NCBI GenBank assembly: GCA_028684815.1
Contig: JAQUFE010000018.1
Coordinates: 1 to 38,946, forward strand
DNA from: Sulfurimonas sp.
GTDB taxonomy: Bacteria; Campylobacterota; Campylobacteria; Campylobacterales; Sulfurimonadaceae
Length of the DNA stretch: 38,946 nt
Reading direction: 5' to 3'
The position numbers were made by a program, and so were the translations under genes. Under the pieces are notes generated by a model. That model did not search any database, had not been told where the DNA came from, and worked only from the letters and a program-made list of their open reading frames with translations. Every line of letters starts with the position of its first letter. The first letter of the stretch is position 1. Of the stretch, positions 6,954 to 13,772 are shown piece after piece.

Positions 6954-8120
6954 TTACGACTCTAAAATCTTCTTTATTATAGGTTCTAAATCTATCTTTT
7001 GCTCAACCATTGATGGTGGTAACTCTTTTGCTGCGACTAGAGCCTTATGAATCTCCTCAGCTTCAACATACTGAACATGATGCACATATTTATAAAGCTC
7101 TTTTTGGTCGTAAAAATGTTTTCCCGTTATGATTTTACATCCAAAAAAAGCAGGTTCAAGAGGATTGTGCCCACCAACATCTTCTCTAAAAGCTCCACCT
7201 ACTATGGCGATATCTGAGATATTGTAGATATTGTTTAACTCTCCCATAGCATCTACTAAGATTATCTGGGCATCAAAATTTTGCACTTCTGAGAACCTAG
7301 AAATGCTAAGAGAGTTCTCTTGTGCATATCTTTTAAGCAGTTCATACACACTAAGAAATCTCTCAGGATGCCTAGGGACTACTATAAGCTTTGCATCTAC
7401 TTGTTTTTTATACTCAACAAACGACTTTAAAATCGGCTCTTCTTCGCCCTCATGAGTACTCGCAGCCACGATAGTCTCTTCGAGTGGCTTTTCATACTCT
7501 TTTGATTTGCTGATTTTTCCAGCTAGTTTAATGTTTCCAATCACCTCAATATTTTTAGCTCCTAGTGCTAAAAATCGGTTCTTATCCACTTCACTTTGCG
7601 CATAAATAATCTCAACATTATCTAATAATCTTTTATAAAACCATGCAAATTGAAGATACTTTTTTACACTCTTGTCTGAGATGCGAGCATTTAACATCAC
7701 AACTCTAGTTCCACTACTTCTAGCCGCCACAAAGAGCATATACCAAAACTCAGCCTCTAAAACCACTAGGAGTTTTTGTTTTTTTATCCAAAATGGAAGC
7801 AGCATCTCATATGGAAGAAATCTAACATCTGCATCATATTTCTTTGCCTCATTTTGACCAGTTTGCGTGATAGTTGTTATCTTTATATCTTCTGATTTTA
7901 CAAGCTCTAAGATTGGTTTTAGCGCTTTTGCTTCACCTAGCGAGCAGACATGAAACCAGATGCCATCTTCTTTTTCAAATTTTTTGTTATTAAAGAGAAA
8001 AAAACGTGCTGGAATTGATTTTTTGTATTTTTGCTTAAAAGATAGATAGACTAAGAGTGGCAACGCTACGAGATATAGCACCACGCTTAGAACATAATAG
8101 AGTAGAGAAAAAGGGTTCAA
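6954..8120 (-). CDS. waaA: 3-deoxy-D-manno-octulosonic acid (Kdo) transferase
   Basis: Transfers Kdo from CMP-Kdo to lipid A precursor at the inner face of the cytoplasmic membrane, the first core step of lipopolysaccharide. The 388 residues begin with a membrane anchor (LLYYVLSVVLYLVALPLLVYL split over residues 6-26). The N-terminal GT30 domain shows IWFHVCSLGEAKA, with the acidic residue of the family, and the C-terminal nucleotide-sugar part shows IVGGAFREDVGGHNPLEPA and ITGKHFYDQKE. The partner gene kdsA, which makes the Kdo precursor, is at 26038 in this window. The stop lies just beyond repeat family A copy 2. Confidence 0.95.
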   Translation of the reverse strand: MNPFSLLYYVLSVVLYLVALPLLVYLSFKQKYKKSIPARFFLFNNKKFEKEDGIWFHVCSLGEAKALKPILELVKSEDIKITTITQTGQNEAKKYDADVRFLPYEMLLPFWIKKQKLLVVLEAEFWYMLFVAARSSGTRVVMLNARISDKSVKKYLQFAWFYKRLLDNVEIIYAQSEVDKNRFLALGAKNIEVIGNIKLAGKISKSKEYEKPLEETIVAASTHEGEEEPILKSFVEYKKQVDAKLIVVPRHPERFLSVYELLKRYAQENSLSISRFSEVQNFDAQIILVDAMGELNNIYNISDIAIVGGAFREDVGGHNPLEPAFFGCKIITGKHFYDQKELYKYVHHVQYVEAEEIHKALVAAKELPPSMVEQKIDLEPIIKKILES

Positions 8121-8123
8121 GCC

Positions 8124-8840
8124 CTACTCGTTAGCTGATACTTCTATGTGCAAGATTCGACCACAGTGAGGACAAGTGATAATCTCATCAGCTTTAATAA
8201 CATCCGCTAAAATCTTATCACTAAGTAGCATATTACAACCTAAACAAGCCTCTTCTTCCACTCTTACAACTGTAGTGTTTTTAGCCCAACGACGAATCTT
8301 TTGATAAAAAGCTAAACCTTTTTGGTTTGTAGTAGATAAAAGCTTCTCTTTTTGCAAAAAAACTTCTTGTCTCTCTTTGTTGATTACTTTAAGTTTCTCA
8401 TCAACTTCAGCTTTTACAGACTCTAAGTTTGAATCTATCTCTGATAAAGATGCTTTTGCAGACTCAACTTGATCTTTCTTTGCACCAATGATTCTCTCAA
8501 GTCTTTCAATCTCTTCGTTAGCAAATGAGATTTGTTCTTTTGCTATCTCTTCTTCTAGTTGAAGAGATTTCATCTCTCTCTCAGTCTTAATCTCAGCGCT
8601 TTTTTTACTGTTGTCTTGAAGCTTAGTAGAGAGCTCTTTTAGATGCAGCTCATTTTTATGCTTTTTTAACTCTTCTGCTTTTATTTCATTGCTTAAATTT
8701 TCAATATCTGTATCAATACTCTGTTTTTTTGCAAGTGCAGCCTCATATTTAGAGTTAGCCTCTTCTATCTGAGGTTCGAAGGCATCAATCTCTTTATCTA
8801 TAAAAGATAGGTCTATTAGTTGTTTAAGGTGCTGGTTCAT
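8124..8840 (-). CDS. flgZ: Zinc-ribbon coiled-coil protein, HP0958/FlgZ type
   Basis: A 238-residue protein: a long coiled coil over roughly residues 1-180 and a C-terminal zinc ribbon with Cys199, Cys202, Cys223 and Cys226 (CLGC..CPHC). This is the architecture of Helicobacter pylori HP0958, which stabilises sigma-54 (RpoN) and binds flagellin mRNA and is needed for flagellum formation. It lies between waaA and the Nif3 gene, the order I recall for Campylobacter and Helicobacter. The flagellar role here is taken from that homologue; no flagellar gene is in the window. Confidence 0.85.
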   Translation of the reverse strand: MNQHLKQLIDLSFIDKEIDAFEPQIEEANSKYEAALAKKQSIDTDIENLSNEIKAEELKKHKNELHLKELSTKLQDNSKKSAEIKTEREMKSLQLEEEIAKEQISFANEEIERLERIIGAKKDQVESAKASLSEIDSNLESVKAEVDEKLKVINKERQEVFLQKEKLLSTTNQKGLAFYQKIRRWAKNTTVVRVEEEACLGCNMLLSDKILADVIKADEIITCPHCGRILHIEVSANE

Positions 8841-8855
8841 TAGTCTCCTTTTGGA

Positions 8856-9578
8856 TTAAATATATGTGAACGGGTTCTTAGATGATGAAATTATAGCTTC
8901 TAAACCTAAAATTTTCAAATGCTCGTGTAAAATCTGTGCAAAAAAGCGTTCACTCTCAAAATGTCCTATATCAATTAGTGATAGATTTATACTCATAGCC
9001 TCCATGGCATCGTGATATTTCACATCTCCAGTTAAAAAGCAATCTGCATCTATAGACTTAAGAAGTGAGCATCCTGAGCCTGTTGTAAGTGCTACTCTTT
9101 TTACTCTTTGTGAACTTTTTACACATTTTGCATGTGGAAGTCCAAAAGCTAAAGCCACCTTTTTTGCAAAACTGTCAAAATCTTCATCAACATCAAGATA
9201 AGCTACAAAGCCATCTTTTTGCGCTATTTCATAACCTAAAACCTGAGTTGCTACATATTCATTTAGATGAGTTTGGTCAAAGTTTGTATGCATTGCAATA
9301 TTTGAGATATTTTTTTGTATCATTTTTTGGATGAGATTTGCAGGGTATTTGCTAAATTCTAACTGTCTAAGCCCGCCAAATATAAGCGGATGATGGGTTA
9401 TAAGAAGAGTCCCCTCTTCCATGGAATCTATCAAAGCCTCATCAACATCGATGCTCAGCATTATCTTTTTAACTTCTTGGTTAAAATCTCCTAAGAGAAG
9501 TCCTGAGTTATCCCATGATTCTTGAAGCTCAAATGGTGATAAGTTATCTAAAAATTCATATATTTGTGATATTTTCAT
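8856..9578 (-). CDS. Nif3-like dinuclear metal-centre protein
   Basis: Nif3/YbgI family, 240 residues, forming a toroidal hexamer with two metal ions per subunit. Visible metal-site signatures are QESWDNSGLLLGD near the N-terminus, LLITHHPLIFGGL (His-His) about residues 58-70, AMHTNFD about 96-102, and IDIGHFESERFF near 200 with the final His and Glu. The biochemical role of the family is still debated (a hydrolase acting on GTP or folate derivatives has been suggested). It starts one base before the TPR gene's stop and precedes flgZ; all read leftward as one operon. Confidence 0.92.
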   Translation of the reverse strand: MKISQIYEFLDNLSPFELQESWDNSGLLLGDFNQEVKKIMLSIDVDEALIDSMEEGTLLITHHPLIFGGLRQLEFSKYPANLIQKMIQKNISNIAMHTNFDQTHLNEYVATQVLGYEIAQKDGFVAYLDVDEDFDSFAKKVALAFGLPHAKCVKSSQRVKRVALTTGSGCSLLKSIDADCFLTGDVKYHDAMEAMSINLSLIDIGHFESERFFAQILHEHLKILGLEAIISSSKNPFTYI

Positions 9579-10181
9579 CTAAAGTTTCTCCAATTCCTCT
9601 CTAGCTTCTGTAAAGTCCGCATCAAGTTCTAATGCTTTTTTATACATCTCTTTTGCTTCATCAATATGTTTCATATCTACTAAAAGATTTCCAAAGTTAT
9701 AGTAAGTTATAGGATTATTTGCATCTATGTCTAAAGAAGCTTCAAGCTGAAGTTTAGCAGAGGCAAACTCACCCCTTTTTCTATATATAGAAGCCATAGA
9801 GTTGTGAATATATTCATTGTTTTTATCTACTTCAAGAGCTTCTTTGTAGTAGTTTAACGCCTCATCATTATCATCGATTTGTTGAAAAATATACCCTATT
9901 TTAAAGAGTGTATCTGGGTTGTTTGACTCTTTTGCATTAGCTTCTATAAGTAACGCCAACGCTTTTTGATAATCTTTTTGCTCATAAGCCTCATCTGCCT
10001 TTGCTATCAAAGCTTCTGGGTCAAATGGAGAGAATGTTTTAGCAGTTTTTTGCTCACTTTGATTTGTACGGTTTGTGTTGTCATTTTTTTCTTCTGGGTC
10101 TTGAAGTGTTTGAACATGTTGAAAGATTCTATATGCAAAAAAACCTGAAGCTATTAGCATTAGAAGTTGTAGTGTTGTCAT
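9579..10181 (-). CDS. Membrane-anchored TPR protein
   Basis: A 200-residue protein with one N-terminal membrane segment (LQLLMLIASGFFAYRIF, about 4-20), a polar linker rich in Asn and Gln (31-48), and about four tetratricopeptide repeats from 60 to the end (for example ALALLIEANAKESNNPDTLFK, split at ANA, and EALNYYKEALEVDKNNEYIH). TPR units mediate protein-protein contacts; the partner is unknown. It ends one base before the Nif3 gene. Its Shine-Dalgarno is the tip of repeat family A copy 3 and can be sequestered (10192-10218). Confidence 0.85.
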   Translation of the reverse strand: MTTLQLLMLIASGFFAYRIFQHVQTLQDPEEKNDNTNRTNQSEQKTAKTFSPFDPEALIAKADEAYEQKDYQKALALLIEANAKESNNPDTLFKIGYIFQQIDDNDEALNYYKEALEVDKNNEYIHNSMASIYRKRGEFASAKLQLEASLDIDANNPITYYNFGNLLVDMKHIDEAKEMYKKALELDADFTEAREELEKL

Positions 10182-10183
10182 AT

Positions 10184-10428
10184 CTGTAATTCCTTAATTT
10201 TATTTCATAAAATGAAGGAGCCCTTCATTTGATTTTGTCACGGTATCGGAAGTAATTCCGATACCTACGCTAACGCTTGGTTTCCTTCGGCAGGAAGCCC
10301 TCGGCACTTGTGCCTCTTACTGTTTTGTTACAGTATCGGAAGTAATTCCGATACCTACGCTAATACCCCAAGGGTACTTCCTTCGGGGCGCGCTGGGTTT
10401 TGCTTAGCTCAAAGCACTAGTGCTTTAT
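10184..10428. repeat. Dispersed hairpin repeat family A, copy 3 (double unit)
   Basis: Fills the gap between the M23 peptidase gene and the TPR gene. It carries the Shine-Dalgarno hairpin box (10192-10218), then two units each starting with the perfect hairpin GTATCGGAA/TTCCGATAC (10243-10264 and 10333-10354, 90 bp apart). Unit one continues with GGTTTCCTTCGGCAGGAAGCC and GGCAC/GTGCC, unit two with TACCC/GGGTA and GGGGCGCGCTGGG, ending in the 16-bp perfect palindrome AAAGCACTAGTGCTTT (10411-10426). Copy 2 looks like a recombinant of these two units. Confidence 0.75.
10192..10218 (-). promoter_or_regulatory. Hairpin hiding the TPR gene's Shine-Dalgarno
   Basis: CCTT/AAGG plus a 7-bp helix ATTTTAT/ATAAAAT with a GAA loop covers the ribosome site of the TPR gene. 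The same CCTT can instead join the upstream hairpin ATGAAGG-GCT-CCTTCAT (7 perfect pairs), freeing the ribosome site. It is the third occurrence of the same arrangement. Confidence 0.55.
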
Positions 10429-10433
10429 AGAAT

Positions 10434-11282
10434 TCAAAATAAGTTTTTATTTAGTAGTTCTATAAGTTGGAGTGGATCTACTTGCTCTGATGCTACTCTG
10501 GCACTAAAGTGAAGATGTGGGCCTGTCACTCTTCCGCTATTGCCTGATAAGCCAATAGTCTCTCCTTTTTTCACCTCTTGACCTTTTTTTACATCAAACT
10601 TACTCATATGAAAATAGCAAGTGTAGATGCCATGCCCATGATCAATTATAACACTTCCGCCTGAGTAAAATCTATCTTTAACTAGGGCGATAACTCCATC
10701 ATTGCTCGCAACTATTGGAGTTCCAACACTTGCTCTATAGTCAGTCCCGCTATGATAGCCTTTTAGAGTGTCGTTATAGACTCTAGCCTTTCCAAACTCA
10801 CTAGTTATCTTACTCTGCATCGGAGCTATAAACTTAGATGAGATATAGCTCTTTGGAGTTGAAGTGTTATAGACTTTCATGGCCTCGGCATACTCTCTTT
10901 CTGCTCTGTTTTTATCTTTTTGGCTTAATGTGACTTTTGATTGTTGTACTTTTAATGTCTCTTTTTTGTAAAGCCCATCTTTTACTTCTAAGGCTACTGT
11001 TTTACTCATCTCTTTTGCGTCTTGCTTATAAAGGAGTTTAATAGTTTTGTTGGATGGTTTTTCATAATAACTGATGGGAATAAGAGCGTAATATCTCTTT
11101 GCATCTATTGGATGCTCGTAAACTTTGTACTCTTTTTTATCTAAGATAAGTTTTTCATACAAAATTCCATCTTTTTTTTCAAACTCCCAAAAGACTGTCT
11201 TCCCATTTGCAATGCTTTGCTCTGGCATCTCTATAGAAAAGAGCGTAGATGCAAAGAGCAAAAAGAATATTAAATATCTCAT
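10434..11282 (-). CDS. M23-family murein endopeptidase
   Basis: Periplasmic zinc peptidase (LytM fold) that cuts peptidoglycan cross-bridges and so affects cell shape or division. The 282 residues begin with a signal peptide ([16 protein letters not shown]). After a beta-rich N-terminal domain and a short helical linker (about 118-140), the M23 domain shows the zinc ligands H177xxxD181 (HSGTD) and HLH at 256-258 (GPHLHF). All catalytic residues are present, so it should be active. It overlaps smpB by 4 bp (ATGA), indicating co-translation. In related bacteria such proteins (Csd/Pgp group) set helical cell shape, but a specific match cannot be claimed. Confidence 0.9.
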   Translation of the reverse strand: MRYLIFFLLFASTLFSIEMPEQSIANGKTVFWEFEKKDGILYEKLILDKKEYKVYEHPIDAKRYYALIPISYYEKPSNKTIKLLYKQDAKEMSKTVALEVKDGLYKKETLKVQQSKVTLSQKDKNRAEREYAEAMKVYNTSTPKSYISSKFIAPMQSKITSEFGKARVYNDTLKGYHSGTDYRASVGTPIVASNDGVIALVKDRFYSGGSVIIDHGHGIYTCYFHMSKFDVKKGQEVKKGETIGLSGNSGRVTGPHLHFSARVASEQVDPLQLIELLNKNLF

Positions 11283-11734
11283 TTATACTCCTTGATGGCT
11301 CTTTGAACATCTCGCTTCATATCTTTTTGTTTTAAATCTTCTCTCTTGTCATGAAGTTGTTTACCTTTTGCGATGGCAATCTGTATCTTTACTAAATTTC
11401 TTGCATTAAAGTAGAGTTGCAAAGGCACAATTGTGTACCCGTCTCTCTCTACTGCCTTTCTCAACTTTAGTATCTCTTTTTTATGCAAAAGAAGCTTTCT
11501 ATTGCCTCTCTCTTCGTGAGTATAGTAGTGATGAGTGGTCTCTAATCTTCCAATATGAGCGTTAAAGAGAAATGCCTCACCTTTTACAAAACGGATAAAA
11601 CTATCTTTTAAGTTTACTCTATTTGCGCGGATGCCTTTTACTTCACTTCCACTCAGAACTAAGCCCGCTTCAAATTTCTCTTCTAAAAAGTAATCAAAAT
11701 AGGCTTTTTTATTTTTTGCTATGGTCTCGCCCAT
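11279..11734 (-). CDS. smpB: SsrA-binding protein SmpB
   Basis: Binds tmRNA and brings it to ribosomes stalled on broken mRNA, allowing tagging and release. At 151 residues the length is normal. Signatures: [32 protein letters not shown] (residues 5-36, read in parts), FLFNAHI near 55, and the C-terminal [19 protein letters not shown] tail that enters the decoding centre. A ribosome site AAAAAAGGAAAA precedes the ATG. The ssrA gene itself is not in this window, while an SspB-like adaptor for ssrA-tagged proteins is at 16851. Confidence 0.97.
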   Translation of the reverse strand: MGETIAKNKKAYFDYFLEEKFEAGLVLSGSEVKGIRANRVNLKDSFIRFVKGEAFLFNAHIGRLETTHHYYTHEERGNRKLLLHKKEILKLRKAVERDGYTIVPLQLYFNARNLVKIQIAIAKGKQLHDKREDLKQKDMKRDVQRAIKEYK

Positions 11735-11830
11735 AATTAATTTTCCTTTTTTAAAATATATTTTTGATATCTTATCATCTATTATTAAAGCTTTAGATTA
11801 GTTAGACAAATCCGATAAAATAAAACTCTT

Positions 11831-11836
11831 ATTATA
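11831..11836 (-). promoter_or_regulatory. Possible -10 box for smpB
   Basis: TATAAT on the leftward strand about 95 bp before the smpB start, in an AT-rich gap after ispE. No convincing -35 box, which is normal for this phylum. Confidence 0.3.
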
Positions 11837-11896
11837 TAGCCATGCTTTGCACTGTGAGGCTTTAAAACAAAACACTCTTTACAAGCCTTCTCTACT

Positions 11897-11965
11897 AGGT
11901 TCATCGTGAAGAACGTCATTAGATAGCGTTCCTAAAAACCTCACTTGCAAAATGAGTCGCCCTAA
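11897..11965. repeat. Dispersed repeat family D, copy 1, overlapping the ispE 3' end
   Basis: The stretch GGTTCATCGTGAAGAACG..TAGCGTTCCTAAAA resembles the two copies after recG (33541-33583 and 33641-33686: TCATCGTAGAACATGCC..TTAGCATTCCTAAAAGC). On the leftward strand it encodes roughly the last dozen residues of ispE and its stop. Similarity is partial, so membership is probable rather than certain. Confidence 0.45.
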
Positions 11966-12719
11966 AAAAACTACTTCCGCTTCCACTAAAGTGAAATCCT
12001 GCTCTATAGTGCTCTTTTAACTCTTTATACTCTTGCATCGCTGGTTTAAAAAGGTCATTTGCTTCATCTATACTCATACTTTGTAAGATTTCTAGCGAGC
12101 TTTTGTTTTTTAACTCATAAGCTTTAAATCCATCTATAGGGTCATAAAAATTTTCTCTATAACTTTGGTAAACTTTTGGAGTGCTAATCTCTACTTTTGG
12201 AGTATATATCTCAAACTCTAACAACTCTTCTTTAAACTCTTCGACTATTTCGCCAACACCGCTAACATTTGCACTACCATAACCATAAACAAAAAAAGCG
12301 ACATCCGCACCAACTCTTGAGCCGATTTTTGCTAGTTCATTATTACTAAGTCCAAGATGCAAAACTTCATTACACATCTTAAGGTAAGTTGCCCCGTTGC
12401 TACTTCCGCCACCTAGCCCTGCAAATGTTGGGATATTTTTATCTACTTTTATGGCGTAACTTCTCATGAGTTTTTCTAGTGATTCTGAAGACGTTGCATC
12501 TAGGAGAGCTTTATAGGCTTTATATATGGTATTTTGTTCTGTAGCACAAGAAAAGTCACCTATAATTTCAAAACCATCTTTTGTTTTAGGAGCGAAAGAG
12601 AGTTCATCATAAAGAGTATCTACTCTCATAAAACGAGATATTATCTCATGATAATTCTCTCTTTTTCCTGTTATTTTTAAAAAGATATTTACTTTTGCAT
12701 AGGCTTTGTAAATCTTCAT
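11919..12719 (-). CDS. ispE: 4-diphosphocytidyl-2-C-methyl-D-erythritol kinase
   Basis: GHMP kinase of the non-mevalonate (MEP) isoprenoid pathway; phosphorylates CDP-methylerythritol with ATP in the cytoplasm. Visible motifs are KAYAKVNIFLKITGKRENYHEI at the N-terminus (read in two parts), the ATP-binding PTFAGLGGGSSNGATYL, and the C-terminal FSGSGSSFFR. At 266 residues it has the usual length. The last 10-12 residues (after SFFRAT) come from a dispersed repeat (family D), an odd but probably harmless tail. csrA ends 4 bp upstream. The order uvrD-truB-csrA-ispE-smpB agrees with Campylobacter. Confidence 0.95.
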   Translation of the reverse strand: MKIYKAYAKVNIFLKITGKRENYHEIISRFMRVDTLYDELSFAPKTKDGFEIIGDFSCATEQNTIYKAYKALLDATSSESLEKLMRSYAIKVDKNIPTFAGLGGGSSNGATYLKMCNEVLHLGLSNNELAKIGSRVGADVAFFVYGYGSANVSGVGEIVEEFKEELLEFEIYTPKVEISTPKVYQSYRENFYDPIDGFKAYELKNKSSLEILQSMSIDEANDLFKPAMQEYKELKEHYRAGFHFSGSGSSFFRATHFASEVFRNAI

Positions 12720-12723
12720 TTTT

Positions 12724-12954
12724 TTACTTTTTTAAAATCTTACTAAGGAAATTCAAGCCAGTTGTATTTTGCTCTTTTGAAGCTGCTATATTTGAATATC
12801 TTACATCTTCTATAAGTTCATTTCTAATGATATCTACATCTCTTGGAGCATCGATGCCAAGCTTCACAACACCCTTGTCTATAGATATAACTTTTATACT
12901 TATATTGTCGCCAATAATAATAGACTCATCGAGTTTTCTAGCTAATACTAACAT
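12724..12954 (-). CDS. csrA: Carbon storage regulator CsrA
   Basis: Dimeric RNA-binding protein that binds GGA sites in mRNA leaders and controls translation; in Campylobacter it affects motility, biofilm and stress traits. The 76 residues show the full family pattern MLVLARKLDESIIIGD..IKVISI..VKLGIDAPRDVDIIRNEL, with the Arg important for RNA binding in APRDVDIIRNE. The C-terminal tail beyond residue 60 is a little longer than in E. coli. It overlaps truB by 7 bp and precedes ispE. Targets may include mRNAs with GGA in hairpin loops, such as the AGGA loops of repeat family C, but that is only a possibility. Confidence 0.96.
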   Translation of the reverse strand: MLVLARKLDESIIIGDNISIKVISIDKGVVKLGIDAPRDVDIIRNELIEDVRYSNIAASKEQNTTGLNFLSKILKK

Positions 12955-13772
12955 GTGTATATCCTGCCTAGTTCATATTTGACGCTTTTTTCTACTATAT
13001 TTACAATAGATATATTATCACCATTATCAAGCCAATAGTATCCATCTTCTTGCATCTGTAAATCTTCTATAGCAAGAACTCTTCCATATTTGATATTATC
13101 GTAATCTCCTGAGTAGAAATTCTGAGGAATATTTAGCGATTTTTTAATATCAAGAGCCTTCTCATCCTCATAAACAAACTGTCCCTCACTCAGCCTCTCT
13201 AAGGCACTAAGGCTCCCATGAGACACTCCCAAGCTTTGAGCTATGATTCGTCCAAGTGATCGGATATAAGTGCCCTCAGAGACAACTGCTTCAAAAGTTA
13301 CAAAAGGGTGACAATAACTTATAAGCTTTGTTTCATAGATGCTAGAGTTGATTTTGTTAAGTGTGAACTCTCTGCCAGCTCTAGCTAAGTCATAAGCTCT
13401 CTGTCCATTTATGCGTTTTGCACTAAAAATAGGCGGTTCATACTCTAAGTCACCCATTAATGATTCTATGGACTCTTTAACTCTTTTTTCATCAAGTTCG
13501 TCTATTATATCAACACTCTCTATCATTTCAGTGTCTAAAGATGGAGATGCAGCACCTAGCCAAAGAGTAGCTCTATAGCTCTTTGGAGTTTTGTTTAAAA
13601 AACGAAAAAGCTTTGTATGTGATCCAAAACCTACAAGTAAAACACCTTTCGCAAAAGGGTCAAGTGTTCCTGAAAAACCTGCTTTTTTATCTTTATATTT
13701 TCGTTTTAATTTTGATAGAAAAAAGTTTGAACCAATCCCTGTAGGTTTATACGCTACAAAGAGTCTATTCAT
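12948..13772 (-). CDS. truB: tRNA pseudouridine(55) synthase
   Basis: Makes pseudouridine 55 in the T-loop of tRNAs. The 274 residues carry FVAYKPTGIGSNFFLSKLKR at the start and the catalytic block KAGFSGTLDPFAKGVLLVGFG, in which GTLDPFA holds the nucleophilic Asp, then RATLWLGAASPSLDTE and SEGTYIRSLGRIIA. It overlaps uvrD by 4 bp (ATGA) and csrA by 7 bp, so the three genes are probably translated in a coupled way. It is a little shorter than E. coli TruB because the C-terminal PUA part is reduced, as is usual for this group. Confidence 0.96.
   Translation of the reverse strand: MNRLFVAYKPTGIGSNFFLSKLKRKYKDKKAGFSGTLDPFAKGVLLVGFGSHTKLFRFLNKTPKSYRATLWLGAASPSLDTEMIESVDIIDELDEKRVKESIESLMGDLEYEPPIFSAKRINGQRAYDLARAGREFTLNKINSSIYETKLISYCHPFVTFEAVVSEGTYIRSLGRIIAQSLGVSHGSLSALERLSEGQFVYEDEKALDIKKSLNIPQNFYSGDYDNIKYGRVLAIEDLQMQEDGYYWLDNGDNISIVNIVEKSVKYELGRIYTC

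Noticed and set aside
6725-6982. 85-codon rightward open frame between the rluA-like gene and waaA
   Set aside because: It consists of repeat family A modules that recur as non-coding sequence at 10184-10428, and it runs into waaA in antisense.
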